From an uncultured Lachnospiraceae bacterium (GTDB taxonomy: Bacteria; Bacillota; Clostridia; Lachnospirales; Lachnospiraceae): a stretch of DNA of 64,000 bases. Of the stretch, positions 1-7,055 are shown piece by piece. The notes under the pieces are model-generated. The model searched no databases. It was not told the DNA's origin and saw only the letters and a program-made list of their open reading frames with translations. Where the stretch lies: positions 62,001 to 126,000 of the forward strand of contig CAJKGK010000002.1 of assembly GCA_905199445.1 (NCBI GenBank), read 5' to 3'. Positions within the stretch are counted from its first letter, which is position 1, and every line of letters starts with the position of its first letter. The translations under genes and the position numbers were made by a program.

Positions 1-86
1 GTATTTGGGGCGATCTGAGGATATAACTCTGCTTTCATTACATCCCCGTTTAACATTGTTATTGTAACGATTGGATTTTGAGACAT
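1..86 (-). CDS. Cyclophilin-type peptidyl-prolyl isomerase, N-terminal fragment
   Basis: The first 28 codons of a minus-strand gene that runs off the left edge. The protein begins MSQNPIVTITMLNGDVMKAE and continues with LYPQIAPNT, which matches the opening strand of small bacterial cyclophilins (fixed pattern: strand with a G-[DE] turn, then E-LYP-x-x-APxT). Members are cytosolic enzymes that speed cis-trans isomerisation of proline bonds. The ATG at 86 is preceded by a GGAAG ribosome site 5-9 nt upstream. The catalytic Arg and the rest of the barrel lie outside the window, so the family call rests on the N-terminus only. Confidence 0.75.
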   Translation of the reverse strand, partial: MSQNPIVTITMLNGDVMKAELYPQIAPN

Positions 87-140
87 GATTTTCTTCCTTT
101 CTTTTTCTGATGATGGATGTTCGCCAACTGGGGCTTTCAC

Positions 141-169
141 AGTATATTTTACCCAATCAGAGACAATAA
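141..169 (-). promoter_or_regulatory. Possible promoter of the cyclophilin gene
   Basis: Read on the minus strand: TTATTG, 17-nt spacer, TATACT. The -10 box matches 5 of 6 consensus bases but the -35 box is poor. Its place, about 55 nt upstream of the start codon, fits. Confidence 0.35.
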
Positions 170-303
170 GTAAACGGGTTTTGCCATAAAAATAAACGGG
201 ATATCCAAATAAAACGGATACATTTTGGCCACGGATGTGGTATTATAAAATATAAGCGTTCCTTTAGTGGGGCGTTCACGGGAGTTCGAAGAAAGGATAT
301 TTT

Positions 304-1449
304 ATGGATAAAGCGATTATGGCCGTCAGGATCGAAGATCCTTCATCCTTAGCTATGAATGAATTTTTTGATTATGGCGGAAACTGTTATGCCGTGAGTC
401 GGTCCAGGATGGCTGGCGGGACATCGGACAGGGCAGCGGCAAATATGGAGGATTTTTTTGAGGGTACGGTGCGTACCCGGCAGCTGGACCAAATTCCGGT
501 TGTGTTTTTATGCGCAGATTCAGAAAAAGACGATGTACCCTCATTGGGTCAGGGCGCGTTATATATATGCGGGATATATCGCCGGGCTACGGTGATGCGC
601 TGTGTGGTGCGGCCCACACTATTTCTGGAAGGCAATATTGTGTGCCGGAGCCGGGATGCACTGCTTTTTCAGTCTCAGCCAAAGATTTGTGCCAAAAATT
701 TTGGGATTGTGTCTGAAGATTTTTCAGAAAAACTGTACCAGGTGATTGAGTGCAGCGATCCGCGATATGATCGTCTGATGACGCTTTTTGAGGCGCCTGA
801 AAAGGCAGGACGGGTAAAAACGGTGACCTATGCCAGTGCGAAGTCTTACGTGAATCATATAAAGTTTAAAGCGTTGGAGGGAATTCACAGCCGTCAAAAC
901 TATAATGCCAGGGAAATCTCTGCCCGGAAGTTTGCATTTTGTATACAGGAATGTATGACTTATGCCAGCCGGCTTATGTCAGACGGGTGTCACGATATTT
1001 CCGAAATCAGGACATTAAAAGACTATGGGCAGCTGGCTCAGCTTTATAACAAAACCAGTGCCGATGGCTATTATTATGAGGCCATGGCCGATGAACAGCT
1101 GGGGTTTGTAAAGGATGGATTAAAAACAGTGAACCGTGCCCTGGCCCTGGAGCCGGATGGCAGTGATTTGATGGCTTTAAAGGCCAATCTTTTGATTGGC
1201 CTTCATAAATATGATGAAGCATTAAAGTTTTATTCCGAAGCCTGGGATATTTCCGGGGATGACAGTTACCTGCTGATGATGGGGCGCGTGTATTTTCTCA
1301 TAGGAAATGTGGATATGGCTTATAAAACTTATCGCCGGATTCAGGATGAGACACTTTTGGAAGATGCAGGGATCAATCTGAAAGATATGGAGCGCCGATG
1401 GCCGTTTGTGGTCATAAGGGGACTTAAAAATCTTCTGAAGCGGAGATAA
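304..1449 (+). CDS. TPR-repeat protein of unknown function
   Basis: A 381-residue soluble protein without signal peptide or membrane segment. The C-terminal third (about residues 245-350) shows helix pairs of tetratricopeptide type, with alternating small and aromatic residues (for example ALALEPDGSDLMALKANLL and YDEALKFYSEAW, then GRVYFLIGNVDMAYKTY). TPRs bind protein partners. The N-terminal 230 residues are beta-rich and I do not recognise them. The start is chosen by an AGAAAGGA site 6 nt before the ATG. The carboxylesterase gene follows after 35 bp on the same strand, so the two may be cotranscribed, but nothing else points to a shared job. Confidence 0.7.
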   Translation: MDKAIMAVRIEDPSSLAMNEFFDYGGNCYAVSRSRMAGGTSDRAAANMEDFFEGTVRTRQLDQIPVVFLCADSEKDDVPSLGQGALYICGIYRRATVMRCVVRPTLFLEGNIVCRSRDALLFQSQPKICAKNFGIVSEDFSEKLYQVIECSDPRYDRLMTLFEAPEKAGRVKTVTYASAKSYVNHIKFKALEGIHSRQNYNAREISARKFAFCIQECMTYASRLMSDGCHDISEIRTLKDYGQLAQLYNKTSADGYYYEAMADEQLGFVKDGLKTVNRALALEPDGSDLMALKANLLIGLHKYDEALKFYSEAWDISGDDSYLLMMGRVYFLIGNVDMAYKTYRRIQDETLLEDAGINLKDMERRWPFVVIRGLKNLLKRR

Positions 1450-1484
1450 ACGTGTGAGACTGTAAGAAAGAGGAGGAATTTTGT

Positions 1485-2804
1485 ATGACAGTGACAACAA
1501 ACTATGGAAAAATTCAGGGGGTAGATATGGGGGACTATACGGTATACAAAGGTGTACCCTATGCAAAACCACCGATAGGGGGGCTGCGCTGGAAGGCACC
1601 GGTGCCTGTGGAGCCGTGGGATGGTGTATTTGTGGCAGATACCTTTGGAAATTGCTGTGTTCATGCACCGGCATCGGATGAACTGTATGGTCCGGAGTTT
1701 TACAGTAATCCGGAATTTCTAAGGACACCCAGTGAAGACTGTCTTTACATTAATATATGGGTACCCAATCACAGTGAAGGGAAAAAGCTTCCGGTGGCTT
1801 TCTGGGTTCACGGCGGAGCTTTTCTCGGGGGCTATAACAGTGAGATGGAGTTTGACGGGGAAGCTTACTGCAGCCGGGGGGTTATTTTAGTGAGTGTGGA
1901 ATACCGCTGTAATATTTTCGGTTTTCTGGCTCATCCATGGCTCAGCGAAGAAAATGAACTGGGCATCTCCGGAAATTACGGGATGCTGGACCAGGTGGCT
2001 GCCCTGAAATGGGTTTATGAAAATATCCGGGCTTTTGGCGGAGATCCGGAAAATATTACAGTATTTGGCCAGAGTGCGGGAGCCATGAGCTGTCAGACTC
2101 TTGTCAGCTCCCCATTGACCGGAAATATGATAGCAAAAGCTATTTTCCAAAGCGGCGGCGGTTATGACGGTGGATTGAACCAGGATCTTTTGTTAAAAAC
2201 CCAGGAGAACTATGGACTGATTTTTTCCGATCTTTTAGGTGTTGATTGTCTGGAGCAGATGCGGGAAAAATCTCAGGCGGAGATTTTTGCGGCTTTAGGG
2301 CCATTTATGGAGAAAGTATTTCCTTTAAGCGGAGGATTATTTCTTACGCCGACGGTGGATGGACATCTGCTTGAGGAAGGCTATAATGAGGCCTTTGACC
2401 GGGGGCATGTCAAGGATATTCCTTATATGCTGGGAACGACAAAGGACGATATTCTTGTGACTGAGGCGTTAAAGGCAAAAGGAGAATTTTCAAGTCTTTA
2501 TCATGGCTGTATCCGATGGAGTCAGAAGCTGGAACAGATGGGACGGAAACCGGCATATGTATATTATTTTGCCCATGATCTTCCGGGAAATGATGCCGGA
2601 GCCTTTCATTCTGCAGAGCTGTGGTATATGTTTGGAACACTGGGACGGTGCTGGCGTCCCATGAATGAGGCTGACTATGAATTAAGTGCGCAGATGCTGG
2701 ACTATTGGACCAATTTTATGAAAACAGGGAATCCAAATGCGGACGGCCTTGCGGAATGGAATGCATGTACGATCAATGAGCCGTTTGTGCGTCAATTTTT
2801 GTAA
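1485..2804 (+). CDS. Type B carboxylesterase (short form)
   Basis: An alpha/beta-hydrolase of the carboxylesterase/p-nitrobenzyl esterase family, which hydrolyses carboxylic esters in the cytosol. Seen: the N-terminal family signature (YKGVPYAKPPIGGLRW), the EDCLYINIW motif, an HGGAF oxyanion-hole motif, the nucleophile Ser197 in GQSAGA and the likely catalytic His375 (AFHSAELW). The acid is probably in GTTKDD, where most relatives have Glu. At 439 residues it is some 50-60 shorter than usual; the stretch between the acid and the His is the compressed part. Ribosome site GAGGAGG lies 8 nt before the ATG. Substrate unknown. A longer paralogue lies at 49120-50631. Confidence 0.85.
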   Translation: MTVTTNYGKIQGVDMGDYTVYKGVPYAKPPIGGLRWKAPVPVEPWDGVFVADTFGNCCVHAPASDELYGPEFYSNPEFLRTPSEDCLYINIWVPNHSEGKKLPVAFWVHGGAFLGGYNSEMEFDGEAYCSRGVILVSVEYRCNIFGFLAHPWLSEENELGISGNYGMLDQVAALKWVYENIRAFGGDPENITVFGQSAGAMSCQTLVSSPLTGNMIAKAIFQSGGGYDGGLNQDLLLKTQENYGLIFSDLLGVDCLEQMREKSQAEIFAALGPFMEKVFPLSGGLFLTPTVDGHLLEEGYNEAFDRGHVKDIPYMLGTTKDDILVTEALKAKGEFSSLYHGCIRWSQKLEQMGRKPAYVYYFAHDLPGNDAGAFHSAELWYMFGTLGRCWRPMNEADYELSAQMLDYWTNFMKTGNPNADGLAEWNACTINEPFVRQFL

Positions 2805-2854
2805 AGGCTTCTTCAGGTTGTGTATTGATAAACAGTAAAGGTTGGTGAAGCAGA

Positions 2855-3586
2855 ATGGAAAATTCAATTCAAACGTTCAAACAATGGATTGATGAATCCA
2901 AAAATATTGTTTTTTTCGGCGGAGCCGGTGTGTCTACGGAAAGCGGTATACCGGATTTTCGCAGTGCGTCTGGCATTTATAATACCGTGAAAAATTTTGG
3001 CTGTCCGCCGGAACAGATTTTATCTCATACATATTTTATGAGAAACACAGAAAAGTTTTTCAGGTTTTACAGATCTGTGATGCTGTATGAAGATGCCCTG
3101 CCCAATGATGCGCACAAGGCGCTGGCCAGACTGGAGAAACAGGGAAAACTTAAAGCGATTGTGACCCAAAATATTGACGGTCTCCATCAGGCTGCGGGAA
3201 GCAAAAATGTCTATGAGCTGCATGGATCGGTTCACAGAAATTACTGTACATCCTGCCATAAGTTTTTTGGTCTTGAGTCGGTAAAAAATTGTGATGGTAT
3301 TCCACGCTGTGACAGCTGTGGTTCAGTGATTAAGCCGGATGTGGTTTTATACGAAGAAGGCTTAGATGAGCAAACGATTCAAAACAGTGTGGCTGCCATA
3401 GCATCGGCGGATCTGCTGATTGTGGGCGGAACTTCTCTGAATGTTTATCCGGCAGCCGGTTTTATCCGTTATTATAAGGGCAATCGGCTAGTGCTGATTA
3501 ATATGAGCGAAACCCCTTATGACAATTATGCCGATCTTCTGATTCGGGAAAGTATTGGGAAAGTATTTAAAGAAGTGATTGCGTAA
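2855..3586 (+). CDS. cobB: Sir2-family NAD-dependent protein deacylase
   Basis: A complete 243-residue sirtuin, which removes acyl groups from protein lysines using NAD+ and yields nicotinamide and O-acyl-ADP-ribose. Seen: the NAD-binding GAGVSTESGIPDFRS at residues 23-37, TQNIDGLH from 104, the catalytic His123 in ELHGS, and a zinc site with Cys131/Cys134 and Cys152/Cys155. The late GGTSLNVYPAAG and INMSETPYD segments are also typical. It sits 50 bp after the esterase with no terminator between and ends before a strong hairpin shared with the convergent HD gene. The exact acyl preference cannot be read from sequence. Confidence 0.93.
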   Translation: MENSIQTFKQWIDESKNIVFFGGAGVSTESGIPDFRSASGIYNTVKNFGCPPEQILSHTYFMRNTEKFFRFYRSVMLYEDALPNDAHKALARLEKQGKLKAIVTQNIDGLHQAAGSKNVYELHGSVHRNYCTSCHKFFGLESVKNCDGIPRCDSCGSVIKPDVVLYEEGLDEQTIQNSVAAIASADLLIVGGTSLNVYPAAGFIRYYKGNRLVLINMSETPYDNYADLLIRESIGKVFKEVIA

Positions 3587-3602
3587 AAGTTTTTGTGATG
3601 GT

Positions 3603-3654
3603 ATCACCCTGGCTTTTGCCCTATAGACAAAGGGCGCAGCCAGGGTGATTTTTT
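3603..3654. terminator. Bidirectional Rho-independent terminator
   Basis: ATCACCCTGGCT at 3603-3614 pairs with AGCCAGGGTGAT at 3638-3649, with an inner TGCCCT/AGGGCG stem, followed by TTTTTT. It lies between the convergent sirtuin and HD-hydrolase genes. Confidence 0.88.
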
Positions 3655-3708
3655 AGTGTGCTGTAAGATGCAGTTGATGTTATTGCTGGATGCATCTGCT
3701 GCCGGTTC

Positions 3709-4149
3709 TCAGTATCCGGAAAGTTGATGCAGAAGTTTTTTTGCTGCGCTATATTTTTCCGTGCGCCTTAAATCTTTTGGGGTTATGGAAGGCAGTCTGG
3801 AAAGATTCATATTATCTTCAAGATCCGCAGCCTTAACGGCAGCGGCCAGCGGATTTTGGGCCAGGCGGCGGATGTAATCCATATAATTCTGGTAAGGATC
3901 TCTGGTGAGCAGCTGCAGGGCATAAAGCAGATCGTCGGAAAGCCCCAGCCGGCTTTTTAAATCACAGGCAGTCAGCGACGTATCTTCCATGACATCGTGA
4001 AGCACGGCAATGATCTTTTCATCCGTAGTTCTGACGGCAGCCATAACCCTCATCGGGTGTTCAATATATGGGGCACCGCCCTTGTCTTTTTGGCCTTTGT
4101 GGGCTTCTTTGGCCAGAAGTATGGCTTTTTCTAGGACCTTCGGATCCAT
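3709..4149 (-). CDS. Small HD-domain hydrolase, RelA/SpoT (Mesh1)-like
   Basis: A 146-residue single-domain HD phosphohydrolase. The pattern ILLAKEAHKGQKDKGG, then IEHPMRV and VLHDVMEDT (the HD pair with the following ED), matches the hydrolase half of RelA/SpoT proteins and the stand-alone Mesh1 type. Relatives hydrolyse (p)ppGpp or related nucleotides with Mn2+. No synthetase or TGS/ACT domain is present. GGGAGG lies 9 nt before the ATG. It is the last gene of the minus-strand run that starts with trxB, 37 bp after the alpha/beta hydrolase. The fold is clear; the alarmone substrate is inferred. Confidence 0.8.
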   Translation of the reverse strand: MDPKVLEKAILLAKEAHKGQKDKGGAPYIEHPMRVMAAVRTTDEKIIAVLHDVMEDTSLTACDLKSRLGLSDDLLYALQLLTRDPYQNYMDYIRRLAQNPLAAAVKAADLEDNMNLSRLPSITPKDLRRTEKYSAAKKLLHQLSGY

Positions 4150-4186
4150 CGAATAACCTCCCTGATACGTTATGATTCGTCACGGG

Positions 4187-5122
4187 CTACCGTGTGTTGC
4201 GCACAAGCCATGACAGAATGTCACTGTAAATAATAGAACGATCGGTTTCATTGAGTATTTCATGGCGGTCATTTTCATAAAGCTTAATGGACACATCGTT
4301 GATTCCGGCGGCTTTATACATATCGTAGGCGCGGATGACACCTTTGCCGAATTCACCTACAGGATCTTTGGCACCGGAAACGAGAAAAAGCGGCAGTTTT
4401 TTAGGGATTTTTACGGCATTGGATTTCCGGCCTGCATAAAGAACACCGTCAAATAATTCCTCATAGGCACCTAAAGTAAACATAAAGGTACATCTGGGGT
4501 CAGCGGCGTAGGCATCTACAATCGCCGTATCTTTGGTCAGCCAGTCATAGGGGGTACGTACCGGAGCAAATTTTTTATTGTAGGAGCCAAAGGCCAGGTT
4601 GTTGACCAGGCGGCTTCGGTATTTTTTTCCTTTAAAAAGACTGATTAGCCATGCCAGGAATTTCCCGGCCATGGCCAGAGCGGCAGGCTGATTGCCTGTT
4701 CCCATAATGATGGCGCCGTTTAATGTGCTTCCGTAATGGGTGATATAAATTCTGGTGAGAAAAGATCCCATGCTGTGACCGAGAAAAAAGTAAGGCAGGT
4801 CGGGAAATTCCTTGGCAAAATGCTGATGAAGGTTATGAATATCATCAATCACGTAATTAAATCCGTCGGATTCTGCAAAAATACCCCATTCCTTTTCCGA
4901 ATTTACGGAGCCTCCATGGCCCAGATGGTCTTCGCCGGTAACAATATAGCCGTGATCACAAAGAAAACGGGCAAAATCATCATATCGATCGACAAATTCA
5001 ACCATGCCGTGGACGATCTGGACAATGCCCTTGTAAGGCTTTTCTTCAGGCATCCATCGATAGGCATTGATTTCATGAATGCCATCGCTGGAATGATAAT
5101 GAAAATTTTGTTTGATGGACAT
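4187..5122 (-). CDS. Alpha/beta hydrolase, lysophospholipase/monoacylglycerol lipase-like
   Basis: A cytosolic serine hydrolase of the Hydrolase_4 (PldB/monoglyceride lipase) group. Seen: QIVHGMVEFVDRYDDFA (oxyanion region), nucleophile in GHSMGS, the acid in SGAKDPVGEFG and the catalytic His in ENDRHEILNE. Relatives cleave monoacylglycerols or lysophospholipids. The reading frame is open further upstream to 5194, but that would overlap the HAD gene; AAAGGAGG at 5136-5143 points to a start at the GTG of 5131 or, as reported, the ATG of 5122. The site also contains the TAA of the HAD gene, so the two are tightly coupled. Confidence 0.85.
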   Translation of the reverse strand: MSIKQNFHYHSSDGIHEINAYRWMPEEKPYKGIVQIVHGMVEFVDRYDDFARFLCDHGYIVTGEDHLGHGGSVNSEKEWGIFAESDGFNYVIDDIHNLHQHFAKEFPDLPYFFLGHSMGSFLTRIYITHYGSTLNGAIIMGTGNQPAALAMAGKFLAWLISLFKGKKYRSRLVNNLAFGSYNKKFAPVRTPYDWLTKDTAIVDAYAADPRCTFMFTLGAYEELFDGVLYAGRKSNAVKIPKKLPLFLVSGAKDPVGEFGKGVIRAYDMYKAAGINDVSIKLYENDRHEILNETDRSIIYSDILSWLVRNTR

Positions 5123-5141
5123 TTGATACACTGCGCCTCCT

Positions 5142-5927
5142 TTAAATCCAGTTGAAGTGACGGCAGGCATATGCGATACCGTCTTCCTCCACATTTTTAG
5201 TGACGAAATCTGCCATCACCTTGAGTTCTTCCACCGAATTGCCCATGGCAATACAAAATGGAGCTTTTGAAAACATATCAATATCATTGCGGCCGTCACC
5301 AAAGACAACCACATCCTCTATAGGGGCTTTCAGAACATCCATCACACGGCGGATGCCTGAAAATTTGTCATCTGGTTCAAACATAATATTTCCCGGGTGG
5401 TAGCGCATATAAGGCAGTGTTTTCAGGCACGGATAGAGGGATTCATCCTCCTTGTTAAGGCTGACAAGAATTTTATATATATTTTTTTCTTTCCTGAAAT
5501 CCAGCTGTTCATCCACGATGTAATTGAGAAAGCCGTTAAAGCCAGGATGCTCATCAGGAAACCGCCTGTCCTTACAGAACAGACGGTTATCATCAAAAAG
5601 CATGACGCCTACGCCCCGGCCATCATTATAAAAGGTTTCGCATATATGAATTGCTTTTTCATGATCCAGAGGCAAAAGCTCCACAAGCCGGCCGCCCAGA
5701 ACAATGCCGTTTCCGCCGTCGGTAACCAGATTATCGATATCCACCAGTGACATGATCTCTTCGGCCATCCAGTGTGCCCGGCCGGTGGCAATGGAAACAA
5801 AGTGACCGGCAGCTTTTAATTGCTTCAGGGTTTCTTTTGTGGAATCCGGAACATAAGATATATGTTTTTCCGGAAGATTGACAGTTAATGTGCCGTCAAT
5901 ATCAAAGAAGAAATATTTTTTCTTCAT
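5142..5927 (-). CDS. HAD-superfamily phosphatase, Cof type
   Basis: A 261-residue haloacid dehalogenase-like hydrolase of class IIB. Motif I is FFDIDGTLT (Asp9 nucleophile, Asp11), motif II is SIATGRA, and motif III/IV is VFGDGRNDIDMF near the C-terminus; the cap sits between motifs II and III. Such enzymes dephosphorylate sugar phosphates, nucleotides or flavin precursors with Mg2+; the substrate cannot be told. The start overlaps the trxB stop by 4 nt (ATGA) and the stop lies in the ribosome site of the next gene, so it is the middle of an operon. Confidence 0.9.
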   Translation of the reverse strand: MKKKYFFFDIDGTLTVNLPEKHISYVPDSTKETLKQLKAAGHFVSIATGRAHWMAEEIMSLVDIDNLVTDGGNGIVLGGRLVELLPLDHEKAIHICETFYNDGRGVGVMLFDDNRLFCKDRRFPDEHPGFNGFLNYIVDEQLDFRKEKNIYKILVSLNKEDESLYPCLKTLPYMRYHPGNIMFEPDDKFSGIRRVMDVLKAPIEDVVVFGDGRNDIDMFSKAPFCIAMGNSVEELKVMADFVTKNVEEDGIAYACRHFNWI

Positions 5928-6850
5928 GCATGACCGCCTTCCAGGTATCTTTGAACGGAATAAACGGCATTGGCACCGTCAGATGCGGCAGAAACAACCT
6001 GGCGCAGCTGCTTGGTGCGGATATCTCCGGCTGCAAAAATACCGGGAACATTGGTCTGACATGTCTCATCTGCAATGATATAGCCGGTTTTATCTGTAGC
6101 AACCACATCTTTGTAGGCCTGAGCGTTTGGAAGCATGCCTACGGCAATGAAAACACCATCGGTTTTCAGTGTTTCATCTGTATCTGTATCCAGGTGATGA
6201 ACGGTAAGGCTTTCCACCTTGTCTTTACCGTCAATGGAAACCGTTGTACTGTTAAGGACCGGAACCACATTTTCGAGGGAAAGAAGACGGTCAGAAAGGA
6301 CACGGGCGGCACGGAAGCTGTCTCTTCTGTGAACGATATAAACCTTTTCACACAGGCGGGCCAGAAAAATGGCATCTTCCACGGCCACGTCTCCGCCGCC
6401 GATGACAGCTGCCGTACGATTTCTGAAAAATGCGCCGTCGCAGGTTGCGCAGTAGCTGACGCCTTTTCCGATAAAGGCTTCTTCTCCGGGGACTCCCAGG
6501 TGACGGTGGCTGGCACCGGTAGCGATAATCATTGTGCGGGTTTTAAGACTTGTACCGTCGGCCAGAATAATTTCGTGAACCGGGGCAGAAGCGTTGATTT
6601 TCACAACTTCACCGGTCATAAACTGTCCGCCCAGATGGTCGGCGTGTTCACGCATTTTGATGCCCAGATCAAAACCGCCGATGCCTGGCAGGCCAGGATA
6701 GTTATCCACTTCGGTTGTCGTAAGAATCTGTCCGCCGCTCATACCAGTTTTTTCGATGACAACTGTATTGAGGCAGGCACGCTGAGCATATACTGCCGCT
6801 GCAAGTCCGGCTGGGCCGGATCCAATAATCACGAGATCATAAATATTCAT
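5924..6850 (-). CDS. trxB: Thioredoxin reductase
   Basis: A 308-residue low-molecular-weight flavoprotein that passes electrons from NADPH through FAD to thioredoxin. Seen: FAD-binding GSGPAG at residues 10-15, the redox pair Cys134-A-T-Cys137 in CATCDGAFF, the NADPH site GGGDVAVEDA from residue 151, HRRDSFRA, and the second FAD motif GIFAAGDIR near the C-terminus. Start ATG at 6850 has AGGAG upstream; a TTG one codon earlier is also in frame but less likely. It heads a four-gene minus-strand operon. The arsenate reductase at 63446 would need the thioredoxin this enzyme reduces. Confidence 0.95.
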   Translation of the reverse strand: MNIYDLVIIGSGPAGLAAAVYAQRACLNTVVIEKTGMSGGQILTTTEVDNYPGLPGIGGFDLGIKMREHADHLGGQFMTGEVVKINASAPVHEIILADGTSLKTRTMIIATGASHRHLGVPGEEAFIGKGVSYCATCDGAFFRNRTAAVIGGGDVAVEDAIFLARLCEKVYIVHRRDSFRAARVLSDRLLSLENVVPVLNSTTVSIDGKDKVESLTVHHLDTDTDETLKTDGVFIAVGMLPNAQAYKDVVATDKTGYIIADETCQTNVPGIFAAGDIRTKQLRQVVSAASDGANAVYSVQRYLEGGHA

Positions 6851-7055
6851 CAATCAATCACTCCTGTTCTGTGTTTATCCAATTAAAGACTGAAAATAAG
6901 CTTTAAATAAAATATCTATTTCAGTATACACTATTTGAAGACTTTTGGATAGAGGGATTGAAACGACATTAAAATTGGTGTATTATATACGATATATAAA
7001 TGCGCTTTATGCAAAAACTTGTAAACAGACTTAATATGTAAGAAGGAGAAAGACA

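Noticed and set aside
5888..6886. Long open frame on + (332 codons) opposite trxB
   Set aside because: It mirrors a gene with unmistakable TrxB motifs, has no ribosome site of note and no family features.
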